From Spirochaetota bacterium (GTDB lineage: Bacteria; Spirochaetota; UBA4802; UBA5368): DNA of 45,607 nt. The position numbers were made by a program, and so were the translations under genes. Where the stretch lies: NCBI GenBank assembly GCA_025457965.1, contig JALOTJ010000018.1:1-45607 (forward strand), in the 5' to 3' direction. Shown piece after piece: positions 15,465 through 24,180 of the stretch (the first letter of the stretch is position 1; each line of letters begins with the position of its first letter). A model generated the notes under the pieces. That model was given only the letters and a program-made list of their open reading frames with translations, had not been told where the DNA came from and did no database searches.

Positions 15465-17084
15465 TCACGCCAGCTGCGGCAGTACGGTCGCACGGAGCAT
15501 CTTCTTGTCGAACTTTCCCACGCTGGTTTTCGGAATGGCGTCCAGGAATACCACCCTGTCTGGCACCCACCATTTCGCGACCCGCGCCTGCAGGTATTCG
15601 ATGATATCCTTCTCGCTCACCGTTTCCGCCGCGCCGGGCGACAACACCACGCATGCAAGGGGGCGCTCCTGCCATTTCTCGTGCGGCATGCCGATCACGG
15701 CGGCCTCCATCACCTTCGGGTGCGCCATAATCTCGTTTTCAAGGTCGACGGACGATATCCATTCCCCCGCGCTTTTAATGAGGTCCTTCGTCCGGTCAAC
15801 GAGGCGGATGTAGCCTTCCTCGTCGATCGTGGCGATGTCGCCGGTATGGAGCCATCCGTTCTTGAAGGTCGCCTTGCTTCGCTCGGGGTCTTTGTAATAT
15901 TCGTCGGCGATCCATGGGCCGCGCAGGCATACCTCACCCATCTCTGCGCCGTTCCAGGCCACTTCTTTCCCCGTGTCCAGGCTCTTGACGAGCATGTCGA
16001 GACAGGGCACTATCATTCCCGCGGTGGTCCTAACGTCGTAGAGTTCTTTCTCGGAGAACCCGGCCATATAGCTCTTGGGGAGCGCCACGGTCGCCAGCGG
16101 CGAGGTTTCGGTCATGCCGTAGGCCTGGACGATGTTGAAATTATATTTTTTCGCCATCTCCTCCATCAGGTGTCGCGGCATGGCCGAGCCGCCTGAATAT
16201 ACCGCGTGCAGTTTTGAGAAATCGTGTTCGCCGCCGTCCTCAAGGTACTTGTGGAGCATCATCCAGATGGTGGGAACCCCGCAGGTGAACGTCACCTCCT
16301 CGTCCTTGATTATGCCGCACAGCGCCTTCATGTCGAGTATCTGCCGGCCGGGGAGCACCTGCTTGCAACCCAGCATGGTGCTGGTAAACGGCGCCCCCCA
16401 GGCGTTGGCGTGAAACATCGGAACCACATGCAGCACGCAGTCGCTATCCTTTGTACCCAGTACCACCCCGGCGGTGAGCGCGTGTAACACCAGGCCCCTG
16501 TGGCTGTATACCACTCCCTTGGGATCGCCCGTTGTCGCCGAGGTGTAGCAGATCAGGGCCGGGTCATTTTCATCGCGGTCGATCGGGAAGTCGTAGTGCT
16601 CAGGGAATTCGGCGATAAGCTTGTCATAGAGCACAACGGGAGCGAGGCTGGTTTCGGGCAGTTTGCCGCTCTGCGACATGATAACATACTGCTTGACGGT
16701 CTTCAGGCGGTCCTTTACGGGCTCCAGCAGAAAGTACAGGTCCTCGTCGACGAAGATTACGCGGTCTTTGGCGTGGTTTACGATATAGACCAGATGCTCC
16801 TGTGACAGTCGGACATTCAGCGTGTGCAGCACCGCCCCCATGCAGGGTACGCCGAAGTAAAGCTCGAGGTGCCGGTGATTGTTGAGTGAGAACGACGCCA
16901 CGCGGTCTCCCTTTTTAATGCCCAGCGACTTGAGTGCGTGGGCGAGCCGGCAGGTTCGACGATACCAGTCAGCGTAGGTGTAGCGAAAGGTCGAATCACC
17001 GTAGACCGAAACGATCTCTTTTTTTGAAAAAAGTTTAGCGGCCCGGTGCATGGAATTGGTGAGCAGCAGCGGATACTGCATCAT
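15465..17084 (-). CDS. Long-/medium-chain fatty acid-CoA ligase
   Basis: This adenylate-forming enzyme activates a fatty acid with ATP and joins it to coenzyme A. The 539-residue protein has the AMP-binding signature YTSATTGDPKGVVYSH near residue 187, the A5 motif QAYGMTETSPLATV, the hinge motif GWLHTGDIATIDEEGY and the C-terminal DRTKDLIKSAGEWISSVDLE. The catalytic Lys lies in the C-terminal SVGKFDKK. The ATG at 17084 follows an AGGAGG ribosome site by six bases. The mid-chain relatives include the AlkK-like ligases, judged by the WGAPFTSTMLG region (inference). It converges on the SDR gene across an inverted repeat. Confidence 0.92.
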   Translation of the reverse strand: MMQYPLLLTNSMHRAAKLFSKKEIVSVYGDSTFRYTYADWYRRTCRLAHALKSLGIKKGDRVASFSLNNHRHLELYFGVPCMGAVLHTLNVRLSQEHLVYIVNHAKDRVIFVDEDLYFLLEPVKDRLKTVKQYVIMSQSGKLPETSLAPVVLYDKLIAEFPEHYDFPIDRDENDPALICYTSATTGDPKGVVYSHRGLVLHALTAGVVLGTKDSDCVLHVVPMFHANAWGAPFTSTMLGCKQVLPGRQILDMKALCGIIKDEEVTFTCGVPTIWMMLHKYLEDGGEHDFSKLHAVYSGGSAMPRHLMEEMAKKYNFNIVQAYGMTETSPLATVALPKSYMAGFSEKELYDVRTTAGMIVPCLDMLVKSLDTGKEVAWNGAEMGEVCLRGPWIADEYYKDPERSKATFKNGWLHTGDIATIDEEGYIRLVDRTKDLIKSAGEWISSVDLENEIMAHPKVMEAAVIGMPHEKWQERPLACVVLSPGAAETVSEKDIIEYLQARVAKWWVPDRVVFLDAIPKTSVGKFDKKMLRATVLPQLA

Positions 17085-17195
17085 GACGTACCTCCTGGGC
17101 AGATGTGTTTTCGTTGTGTGCGATGGCAGTCGAGCAAGGGCGGATGCGCGTGAATGCATTGGCTGGAGAACTGAACGCCGCGGGGCGGCGGTGGG

Positions 17196-17516
17196 TCAGA
17201 AATAATTAACCTGGGTGCAACCCTCCTTCTCCTTCAATATGTCCTCGATCTCCTTTCTCTCAATCGAGTCGGTCACCGGATCCACTTCGGTCCGACCGTC
17301 ATCCGCGGTGTGCCGATCCTTTATAAAGCCCGCCACCAGGCAGAAGACGCACGCACCACTGCCGCAGCATGAGGAATCCGCGACCGCAAACCCGGTATAG
17401 TAAAGAAGCTCTCTCTCACGGTAGACGATGACTCCTTCATGCAGAAAGGAATAATGTCCCGAGATTGAGCCTATTTCTTCGCCGATTTTGGGGTGCGTGA
17501 ACATTTTTTTGGTCAT
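17196..17516 (-). CDS. Small Cys-rich protein of unknown function
   Basis: The 106-residue protein has a central cluster, DSSCCGSGACVFC, with four Cys residues closely spaced. A compact iron-sulphur or zinc site is possible. N-terminal MFTHPKIGEEIGSISGHYSF and the acidic C-terminus (IERKEIEDILKEKEG) are soluble in character. No signal peptide is seen. The cluster resembles those of small electron-carrier or metal-trafficking proteins, but no family is recognised. A start at 17516 is chosen because the protein-like sequence begins there. It lies upstream of the acyl-CoA ligase on the same strand, 111 bases away, and could be in the same transcription unit. Confidence 0.65.
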   Translation of the reverse strand: MTKKMFTHPKIGEEIGSISGHYSFLHEGVIVYRERELLYYTGFAVADSSCCGSGACVFCLVAGFIKDRHTADDGRTEVDPVTDSIERKEIEDILKEKEGCTQVNYF

Positions 17517-17637
17517 CGGGAAAACCTCAATGATTTGCCGAAGCCCCGGAGTTTGTAGAGGACACCCCCGTCTCGGTCGGCGATGGCCCCCGGTTCCATC
17601 CGGACGACCGCCATGCAAATGCACATATCTTGAATAA

Positions 17638-17646
17638 TGTTATAAT
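17638..17646 (+). promoter_or_regulatory. Extended -10 promoter candidate upstream of the paraoxonase-like gene
   Basis: TGTTATAAT is a perfect extended -10 element (TG at 17638-17639, TATAAT at 17641-17646). No good -35 is seen. A second, weaker extended -10, TGGTATTAT, occurs at 17749-17757. Either would serve the gene starting at 17833. Confidence 0.4.
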
Positions 17647-17832
17647 ACCGATACGGCGCCGGGCTAAAAATGTCAATACTAAAAGATGTCGCGTGAATCT
17701 GACGAGGTGTATGGCCGGATGTGGACTGATTTTTCAGGCAAAGAATGCTGGTATTATACAGGCGGTCATGGTACGATTTCAGTACGCTTCCGCGTTCCGG
17801 GCGGCGCGATCTCTTTGACGGGAGGGTATATA

Positions 17833-18894
17833 ATGAGTATGCGGGTCAGCTTAACGGTTGCCGGCGTCATAGTAGTGCTGGCGATCATTTTATCGCTGAA
17901 AACATTTCACGACGCCGGTGAGTTTAAAAGTATTGTATCGCGATGCGACTGTGAGTGTGTCGAGTTCCACGGGTTGGCAGGGCCCGAAGACATCACCATA
18001 GACCCGGTTACCGGCCGGGCGTTCATATCGGCCGACGACAGACGTGCGGCGAAGGCGGGGAAGGCGGTAAGGGGAGAGATTTACGGTTTTGATACGCGTG
18101 CGGCCGATCCGAAACCCGTGCCGCTCACGGGAGATCTTCCGTTCGATTTTCACCCGCACGGCATCAGCCTGTACCGCGGCGACGGGGGAGATGTCAGGCT
18201 TTTCGTGGTGAACCACCGGACCGACGGGAATTATATAGAGATTTTTAAAGTGCGCGGCGAGAGGATCACTCATCTTGAGTCTATATCGGGCCCCCTGATG
18301 CACAGTCCCAACGATGTCGCCGCGGCCGGCAGGCGCAGTTTCTACGTGACCAATGACCATGGAAGCCTGACGAAAACGGGACGGATGGTGGAAGACTATC
18401 TGCAACTCAAGCGCTCATTCGTGCTGTATTACGACGGCTCCGCGTTCAGGATCGTCGCCCGGGGACTGGGATACGCCAACGGGGTCGCACTCAAGCCGGA
18501 CGGCAGCGAGCTCTATGTAACGTCCACCGTGGGGAAGAACCTGCTCGTGTACGGGCGCGACCGGAAATCGGGCGCGCTCTCGGCCGGGCGCTCGATAGAC
18601 ACGGGATTCGGTTCGGACAATATCGAGCTGGACGCCGATGGTTCGCTATGGATCGCGGGGCATCCGCGCATGTTGACCTTCCTCCGGCATGCCGCCGACG
18701 CGGCGGTACCCTCTCCCTCGAAGGTGCTGCGTATCGAGCTGAAGGCCGATGGCGGTGCGGCCATACGGGAGGTGTTCCAGGACGACGGTACGAAGCTGTC
18801 GGCCTCGAGCGTTGCGGCCCCGTTTCCGGGCGGCTTTCTCGTCGGTGCCGTTTTCGATGCACGCTTTCTTGCGTGCAGAACATCCGGACGGTAG
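17833..18894 (+). CDS. Paraoxonase/SMP-30-like six-bladed beta-propeller hydrolase
   Basis: The 353-residue protein resembles animal paraoxonases (PON), calcium-dependent lactonases and arylesterases. It starts with a membrane-anchor segment (VSLTVAGVIVVLAIILSL). PON-like landmarks appear in order: GPEDITIDPVTGRAFIS, FHPHGISLYRGDGGDVRLFV, HSPNDVAAAG followed by FYVTNDHGS, GLGYANGVALKPDG, and DNIELDADGSLWIAGHP. The Asn and Asp residues in NDV, ND, ANG and DN correspond to calcium ligands in PON1. The ATG at 17833 follows a GGAGGG ribosome site and begins the anchor. The C-terminus is close to the expected family end. A terminator hairpin follows before prfA. The natural substrate is unknown; a lactone is a reasonable guess from the family. 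Confidence 0.75.
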   Translation: MSMRVSLTVAGVIVVLAIILSLKTFHDAGEFKSIVSRCDCECVEFHGLAGPEDITIDPVTGRAFISADDRRAAKAGKAVRGEIYGFDTRAADPKPVPLTGDLPFDFHPHGISLYRGDGGDVRLFVVNHRTDGNYIEIFKVRGERITHLESISGPLMHSPNDVAAAGRRSFYVTNDHGSLTKTGRMVEDYLQLKRSFVLYYDGSAFRIVARGLGYANGVALKPDGSELYVTSTVGKNLLVYGRDRKSGALSAGRSIDTGFGSDNIELDADGSLWIAGHPRMLTFLRHAADAAVPSPSKVLRIELKADGGAAIREVFQDDGTKLSASSVAAPFPGGFLVGAVFDARFLACRTSGR

Positions 18895-18975
18895 ACTTTC
18901 CGTACGGGGCTCGCCGTACGGGCATTCAATATATTGTTGACAGCGGTTCGTTGCCTGACAGAGGTTAGAGCAAAA

Positions 18976-18998
18976 GGGCGGCATGGCCGCCCGTTTTA
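18976..18998 (+). terminator. Terminator hairpin upstream of prfA
   Basis: GGGCGGC and GCCGCCC form a seven-base-pair stem with a three-base loop (18976-18992), followed by GTTTTAT and preceded by AAAA. It fits as the terminator of the paraoxonase-like gene. It ends only 14 bases before prfA, so prfA transcripts starting upstream would pass through it. Confidence 0.5.
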
Positions 18999-19011
18999 TC
19001 AGAGGTGACGA

Positions 19012-20082
19012 ATGGAAGAAAGGCTTCAGGAAATTGCCGGCAGATGCGCCGAGATCGAGGACCAGCTCGCGCGGCCGGAGATAATTCGGGACAATAACCG
19101 TTTCAGGGACCTCACCAGGGAACACTCACAGATCAGGCCCATCGCGGCAAAGTACGATGAATATCGAAGAATCAGAAAGGAGATGGAGGAGTCTCTGGAG
19201 ATCCTCAAAAGTGAGAAGGACGACGAGATGCGCGAGATGCTCCGCTCGGAGGTGGCCCTGCTAAAAGAAAGAATCGAGACACTCGACGCGGAGCTGATGG
19301 TGCTACTGCTCCCCAAAGACCCAAATTCTGGAAAGAACGTAATCATGGAAATACGCGCGGGGACCGGTGGAGAGGAGGCGGCGCTTTTCGTTGCGGACCT
19401 CTTCCGTATGTACAGCAGGTATATCGACGACAGGAAGTGGAAGCTCGATTTATTTGAGTCCAATGCCACGGGGATCGGCGGGTACAAGGAAGTGGTCTTC
19501 GCGGTTTATGGATCGGAGGCCTACGACAGCCTGAAATACGAGTCCGGCGTGCACCGCGTGCAGCGCATACCCAGCACCGAGTCGGGCGGCAGGATCCACA
19601 CCTCCGCCGTCACCGTGGCCGTGCTTCCCGAGGCCGAGGAGAGCGACGTCGTCATCGACTCCAGCGACCTTCGTATCGACGTGTACCGCTCGACCGGCCA
19701 CGGAGGACAGTCGGTGAACACCACCGATTCCGCCGTACGGATCACCCACATTCCCACCAACATGGTAGTGACCTGCCAGGACGAGAAATCCCAGCTGAAG
19801 AACAAGATCAAGGCGCTCAAGGTGCTTCGTGCGCGGCTTTTCGAGAGGATGGAACAGGAGCGCCTGGAGAAGGAGGCCCGGGAGAAGCGTTCGCAGGTGG
19901 GCTCCGGCGACCGGAGCGAACGTATCCGCACGTACAACTTCCCGCAGTCGCGTGTTACCGACCACCGTATCGGCCTTACCGTGCATGCGCTCGAGAGCTT
20001 TCTGGAGGGAGACCTCGAAGAGATGATCGACGCGCTTAAGCGCCATGACATAGAGCAGAAACTGAAGACCGTCTCAGGTTGA
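19012..20082 (+). CDS. prfA: Peptide chain release factor 1
   Basis: RF1 recognises UAA and UAG stop codons on the ribosome and triggers peptide release. The 356-residue protein has the family length. The GGQ motif that reaches the peptidyl-transferase centre is in [21 protein letters not shown] strongly charged coiled-coil N-terminal domain is visible, with [20 protein letters not shown] in domain 2. The codon-recognition loop contains a PxT-like tripeptide region near [22 protein letters not shown]1 rather than RF2 is supported by the absence of the RF2 programmed frameshift and by the prmC gene that follows at once. Confidence 0.96.
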   Translation: MEERLQEIAGRCAEIEDQLARPEIIRDNNRFRDLTREHSQIRPIAAKYDEYRRIRKEMEESLEILKSEKDDEMREMLRSEVALLKERIETLDAELMVLLLPKDPNSGKNVIMEIRAGTGGEEAALFVADLFRMYSRYIDDRKWKLDLFESNATGIGGYKEVVFAVYGSEAYDSLKYESGVHRVQRIPSTESGGRIHTSAVTVAVLPEAEESDVVIDSSDLRIDVYRSTGHGGQSVNTTDSAVRITHIPTNMVVTCQDEKSQLKNKIKALKVLRARLFERMEQERLEKEAREKRSQVGSGDRSERIRTYNFPQSRVTDHRIGLTVHALESFLEGDLEEMIDALKRHDIEQKLKTVSG

Positions 20083-20096
20083 ATGACGGACATGCC

Positions 20097-20927
20097 ATGA
20101 ACATCGCCGAGGCCCTCAGGGAAATGACCGACCGGCTCGGGGCCGCGAGCGTCGAGTCTTCCGCTCTCGATGCCGAGGTGCTTTTGGCGCACTCGCTTGG
20201 TGTCGAGCGCTACCGCCTTCTCGTCGACCGGGCGGCGCCAGTCGATCCGGTGAAACTCAGTTCCTGCCGCCGCGTGGTGGCGCGCCGGTGCGCGGGCGAG
20301 CCCGTTGCCTATATCACCGGAAGAAAAGAGTTCTATTCACTTGAATTTCTGGTAACGCCGGACGTGCTTATTCCGCGTCCGGAGACCGAGCTGCTCGTGG
20401 ACATGGCGCTTTACCATGCCGCGCCGGGTGCGGGTCTCCTTGACCTGGGGACCGGTTCCGGTGCAATCGCCGTGGCAGTCCGTAAAAATCGCGAAGACAT
20501 AAAGGTGAGCGCCTCGGATATTTCCGCCGCGGCACTGCGCATCGCCAGACGCAACTGCAGGCGAATCATGGGGGACATGCCGATAGTATTTCGGATCGGC
20601 GATCTTTTCTCCCCGTTCGAGGGAAAGCGGTTCGACGTTATCGCCTCCAACCCCCCCTATGTGGACCCCGCGCTTAAGCCCACGATGCAGCGCGAAATAC
20701 GATTCGAGCCCGAACATGCGCTTTTCGCCGACGATCACGGGCGCGCCGTTTTGCGCAGAATCGTCAGCTCTGCCGAAGCATATCTCCGCCCGGGCGGTAT
20801 CGTGCTGCTCGAGATAGGGCACGATATGCGCGATTTTATACTCGAAGCGGGAGCGCGCGCGGGTTATGCCGTTTCTGTGCTCAACGATCTGGCCGGATGC
20901 CCCAGGGTTGCGCTTCTTAAAAGATAA
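20097..20927 (+). CDS. prmC: Release-factor glutamine methyltransferase
   Basis: PrmC methylates the glutamine of the GGQ motif in release factors, using S-adenosylmethionine. The 276-residue protein has an N-terminal helical domain with EVLLAHSLGVERYRL, and the linker VAYITGRKEFYSLEF followed by LIPRPETELLVD. The methyltransferase core contains LLDLGTGSGAIAVA and the substrate-binding ASNPPYVDPALK. A TTG at 20079 overlaps the prfA stop in the same frame, but the ATG at 20097 gives the normal family N-terminus (MNIAEALREM). The prfA-prmC pairing is typical and links the enzyme with its substrate. Confidence 0.94.
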   Translation: MNIAEALREMTDRLGAASVESSALDAEVLLAHSLGVERYRLLVDRAAPVDPVKLSSCRRVVARRCAGEPVAYITGRKEFYSLEFLVTPDVLIPRPETELLVDMALYHAAPGAGLLDLGTGSGAIAVAVRKNREDIKVSASDISAAALRIARRNCRRIMGDMPIVFRIGDLFSPFEGKRFDVIASNPPYVDPALKPTMQREIRFEPEHALFADDHGRAVLRRIVSSAEAYLRPGGIVLLEIGHDMRDFILEAGARAGYAVSVLNDLAGCPRVALLKR

Positions 20928-21014
20928 AAATATCGAACGACTTCCAAAAAAAGAATTGAAATATCCGTATGAACGTGTATATATACCCCCGTTTTGTGTA
21001 AAAAAACAGAATTG

Positions 21015-21167
21015 ATGTTCAGTAACAATCCCGATGCCCGTATCCGCCGCGAAGGCGTAACAGGGATTGCTGATGATTGGGTATTCAAAGTCTTTCCTGG
21101 CATCTCCTTCATCGGGCGTGGAATTAAACTAGTAAACGGTACTGACGGCATTAATCGGCGCGCATAG
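21015..21167 (+). CDS. Doubtful 50-codon ORF in the gap after prmC
   Basis: The 283-base interval between prmC and the next gene holds an AT-rich segment and one 50-codon frame beginning MFSNNPDARIRREGVTG. It has no ribosome site and no recognised domain. The peptide reads like part of a folded protein (DDWVFKVFPGISFIGRG), so it could be a remnant of a decayed gene or chance. Nothing else is seen in the interval. Confidence 0.15.
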   Translation: MFSNNPDARIRREGVTGIADDWVFKVFPGISFIGRGIKLVNGTDGINRRA

Positions 21168-21210
21168 GCTGTCTGCAGGATTTTTCCATAACGCGGGGTT
21201 CGGATCTTCA

Positions 21211-22152
21211 ATGATAAACGTGAAAGATGAGTACCTGCACGAAGGGAAAAAGATCGCCGGCTGGGCGGAGTCGTACAGCATTAACTTCGCCGACAAGAAG
21301 AACAGGTTGTTCGGTTTCGCCGATATCAATTATTTTCCCGCGTCGCACGAGGCCGAATTCTCCTGGTCCGTTTTTTACAACGATGTGCTTCATACCTACT
21401 CCAACACGGTGGACTTCCGGCCGGCCGAGGCCATCCGTGTCCTGACCGACCGGCGCCTGACCTACAGGATGGTTAGCCCGCCCGAGAAATTTGAGTTGAA
21501 GCTCAAAGGCGAATCGATAGCGATCGACCTTGCGATAACGGGAGCATACCCGGCATACGTCTTTCCCGCAGCGACGGCCGATGAGTCCAGGTCGGCCGCC
21601 GGACAGCGCGAGATCCAGCTATGGGAACGGTACGAGCAGCGCTGCAAAATTTCGGGAAAGGTCTCGATACTGCGTGGTGAGAAGAAAGGACAGTCAAAGC
21701 GTTTTGAATGCCCCGGCATGCGCAAGCATTCGTGGGGGGAGCGCTTCTCGGATCGACTGCAGTGCTACAGCTGGGTGACGGTCCAGTTCAGGGACATGAG
21801 CAAGGACCTCACCTACTTTGAAGTGGGCTCCGTCCCGTATTCGCAGGGCTTTATTTCGCGCAGAAGCGGTAATATCCCCATAATGAACGTGGAGCTCGAG
21901 CTTCTCGCCTTCAGCCGCGAGAAGAAGGTTCTGCTGTCGGGCGAGTTCTCGTACCGGGACGCCCAGGACGATCGCGACCTGATCGTTTCCCGGCGCATCC
22001 ATTCGGTCGATATGCCGCTCCCCCGCAGCAAACGGAGCAGGTACGTGCGTTTTCGCGCATTCTCTGAATTCACCGTAATCGGGACCGGTAAAAAGGGGAT
22101 CGGGATGGAAGAGCATCTCATCTCGCTGGAACGGCTCAAGACCCTGGATTGA
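21211..22152 (+). CDS. Lipocalin-fold (AttH/CrtC-like) hypothetical protein
   Basis: The 313-residue protein has no signal peptide. The motif CPGMRKHSWGERF near residue 170 matches the D/K-H-S-W-G-x-R signature of the AttH/hydroxyneurosporene-synthase (CrtC) group, whose members fold as two lipocalin-like beta-barrels. Beta-rich sequence with alternating hydrophobic residues precedes and follows it (LTYFEVGSVPYSQGFI; RYVRFRAFSEFTVIG). Relatives bind or hydrate hydrophobic ligands such as polyenes; the ligand here is unknown. The ATG at 21211 has only a weak ribosome site. The gene ends 9 bases before a membrane-protein gene, so the two are likely co-transcribed. Confidence 0.55.
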   Translation: MINVKDEYLHEGKKIAGWAESYSINFADKKNRLFGFADINYFPASHEAEFSWSVFYNDVLHTYSNTVDFRPAEAIRVLTDRRLTYRMVSPPEKFELKLKGESIAIDLAITGAYPAYVFPAATADESRSAAGQREIQLWERYEQRCKISGKVSILRGEKKGQSKRFECPGMRKHSWGERFSDRLQCYSWVTVQFRDMSKDLTYFEVGSVPYSQGFISRRSGNIPIMNVELELLAFSREKKVLLSGEFSYRDAQDDRDLIVSRRIHSVDMPLPRSKRSRYVRFRAFSEFTVIGTGKKGIGMEEHLISLERLKTLD

Positions 22153-22161
22153 TGAGAGCGT

Positions 22162-23487
22162 ATGTCACTTCTTTCGACACGACTCCGAAACATCGCCGTT
22201 TTTATTTATGTCCTGCTTTTTCTGCTCGCGCTTAATCTCTATTTTAACATGAATTATTCCTGGGAGGGGATAACCCTCATCGTACGGATATACATCTACA
22301 TCTTTTCCTTCTACCTGGTGTTCACCTTCTCTTCAATCAATATTGACCTGTTCGAAAACATGTACAGGGAGCGTTTCGGCCCGTCTGGCGAGCAGATACT
22401 CTTCCTGGAGGCGCGTGTTGTTCCCCTGCTCATCATATATCTGGTTATCATCGTTTTTACCCTGATCGCGGGAGTGCACCGTCCCGAGTGGCCATGGGCT
22501 CCTGTAATAGAGGTGCTCAACGGGCGCTATTCCAACCTCGTGGTCTATTCGCTTTTCCTCCTTTTTGTCCTCAAGCTGCGCCGGGACCCGTTCGTAACGA
22601 TACCGCTGTTTCTGGGCATGTGCGTGATATATTTCTATCTCGATATGGCGGTTGATTCCTTCGCAATGGGCGGCGCGATCTTTCATATATTGATGATCGG
22701 GAAGTTTATCATTTTCTTTTTTTTCCTGTTTGTGGAGTTTTTCGCGCGGCGCAATCCGCTGAAGCTTCTGGCAACGGCCGTGGTCATCAGTGTCGCCGCC
22801 TACCTCCTCTCCCTGGCGGCCTACCGGATCATCTTTGTCACATCCCAGGATCTTTCGTACCAGAAGAGGGAGTCGGGCCTGCAGCTTCTCAGGTTGGGAT
22901 TCACCTCGCCGCTTGCCGATCTTAAAAAGCAGGTCATGCAGAATCCCGATCAGGAGTTTTTTCGGACGCTCCTTCTCTTCGCCAGGGAATACCGGGTCGA
23001 TATGGATTTCAGCGAGGAGGAATGGGAAAGCCTGCTCTTTTCAGGGTCCGCCGGAATGGCCGATCTCATCTCCGAACATGTGATGAACAGGAACCTCCAG
23101 CTTTCATACGATCGGTTGCTCGCCTTCGCCCTCGAAAAGTCCGGCCGGGACGAGTCGGGGCTGCAAAACGCGACGAGTTTTTCCAGGTTCGCCGCGCGCT
23201 ATATTCGAGGAAACGAAACCGACTTTAAATTGAAAATACGGAACTCAGGCAAGGATTTCGCGCGATGGGGGCTTGCGGCGCTGGGCGAGATCCCCGGCGT
23301 GGAAAACGTGCCTTTTCTAGTGGAATACCTCGCAAACACCGATTCCGCACTCGCCGAGATCGCGTATACATCCCTCCAGAAGATTACGCGCCTTGACCCG
23401 CGGGGCAACCTGAACCGGCGGATAAACGATCCCGAGGTGATGGCAGCTTTCAAGGTATATTACCTGCAAAATCGCAAAGCGCGCTGA
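22162..23487 (+). CDS. Multi-spanning membrane protein of unknown function
   Basis: The 441-residue protein has about seven or eight hydrophobic segments in its first 225 residues (for example IAVFIYVLLFLLALNLYF and FIIFFFFLFVEFF), followed by a soluble C-terminal half of about 215 residues. That half looks helical and contains HEAT-repeat-like phrases (WGLAALGEIPGVENVPFLVE; LAEIAYTSLQKITRLD). No enzyme motif is recognised. It follows the lipocalin-like gene by 9 bases, and its 3' end overlaps the convergent nth gene by 38 bases. The two partners may act together at the membrane, but this rests only on position. Confidence 0.65.
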   Translation: MSLLSTRLRNIAVFIYVLLFLLALNLYFNMNYSWEGITLIVRIYIYIFSFYLVFTFSSINIDLFENMYRERFGPSGEQILFLEARVVPLLIIYLVIIVFTLIAGVHRPEWPWAPVIEVLNGRYSNLVVYSLFLLFVLKLRRDPFVTIPLFLGMCVIYFYLDMAVDSFAMGGAIFHILMIGKFIIFFFFLFVEFFARRNPLKLLATAVVISVAAYLLSLAAYRIIFVTSQDLSYQKRESGLQLLRLGFTSPLADLKKQVMQNPDQEFFRTLLLFAREYRVDMDFSEEEWESLLFSGSAGMADLISEHVMNRNLQLSYDRLLAFALEKSGRDESGLQNATSFSRFAARYIRGNETDFKLKIRNSGKDFARWGLAALGEIPGVENVPFLVEYLANTDSALAEIAYTSLQKITRLDPRGNLNRRINDPEVMAAFKVYYLQNRKAR

Positions 23488-24082
23488 CCGGGCACCGGGT
23501 ACACAGGGGCCCGCGGGCTTTGCAGGTTTCGCGCCCGTGGGTGATAAACAGCAGGTGCCCGGCGATCCAGTCCTCGGACGGTATAACCGCGGTCAGGCAT
23601 GACTCCACGACGTCCGGGCTGTCGGTCCGCGCGTAGCCTATCCGGTTCGAAACCCTCAGTACGTGCGTGTCTACCGCAAATGCCGGAACCCCGAATCCCA
23701 TCGCAAGGATAACATTTGCCGACTTGCGGCCGACCCCGGGAAGCTTCATGAGCGCCTCGCGATCGGACGGGAGGACCCCTTTGTGCAGATTCGTCACGAG
23801 CCGCGCAAGTTCGCGAATGTTCTTCGCCTTGGTCCGGAAAAACCCCACTCTTTTAATTATTTTTTCAAGCTCTGAAATTCTCGCCGCAGCGAGGGCCGTA
23901 AAATCCGGGTAGCGCTCGAACAGACGCGGAGTTACCGAGTTCACCTGTTTGTCAGTCGTCTGCGCCGAAAGAACGACGGCAACGGCGAGCTGGTAGGGAC
24001 TCCCGTACTCGAGTGCCGGCTCGGGTCGACCGTAGCGTGCGGTCAGGGCGGCCACAATCCGGCCAGAACGCTCCGGAGTCAT
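23450..24082 (-). CDS. nth: Endonuclease III
   Basis: This base-excision-repair glycosylase/AP lyase removes oxidised pyrimidines. The 210-residue product (E. coli Nth has 211) shows LSAQTTDKQVN, the helix-hairpin-helix LPGVGRKSANVIL with the catalytic Lys, and the catalytic Asp in AVDTHVLRVSNR. The C-terminus carries four Cys in the spacing C-x6-C-x2-C-x5-C that binds a [4Fe-4S] cluster. The ATG at 24082 gives the family N-terminus; an ATG at 24133 and a GTG at 24184, which overlaps the stop of the histidine-kinase gene, are alternatives. It overlaps the convergent membrane-protein gene. Confidence 0.95.
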   Translation of the reverse strand: MTPERSGRIVAALTARYGRPEPALEYGSPYQLAVAVVLSAQTTDKQVNSVTPRLFERYPDFTALAAARISELEKIIKRVGFFRTKAKNIRELARLVTNLHKGVLPSDREALMKLPGVGRKSANVILAMGFGVPAFAVDTHVLRVSNRIGYARTDSPDVVESCLTAVIPSEDWIAGHLLFITHGRETCKARGPLCTRCPVSALCDFAGNIP

Positions 24083-24180
24083 CGATTCCGGACAGGCCGG
24101 GTCTGCCGGGGGACGTGTCCGTTCGCCTTTCATTGCCCTAACGCTTTGCGCCGGTGCGCCATGTGATGCTTCATGAAAGA

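Noticed and set aside
18937-18970. TTGACA as a prfA promoter
   Set aside because: No -10 at a workable distance: the best TTAGAG is 22 bases away, and a terminator hairpin follows.
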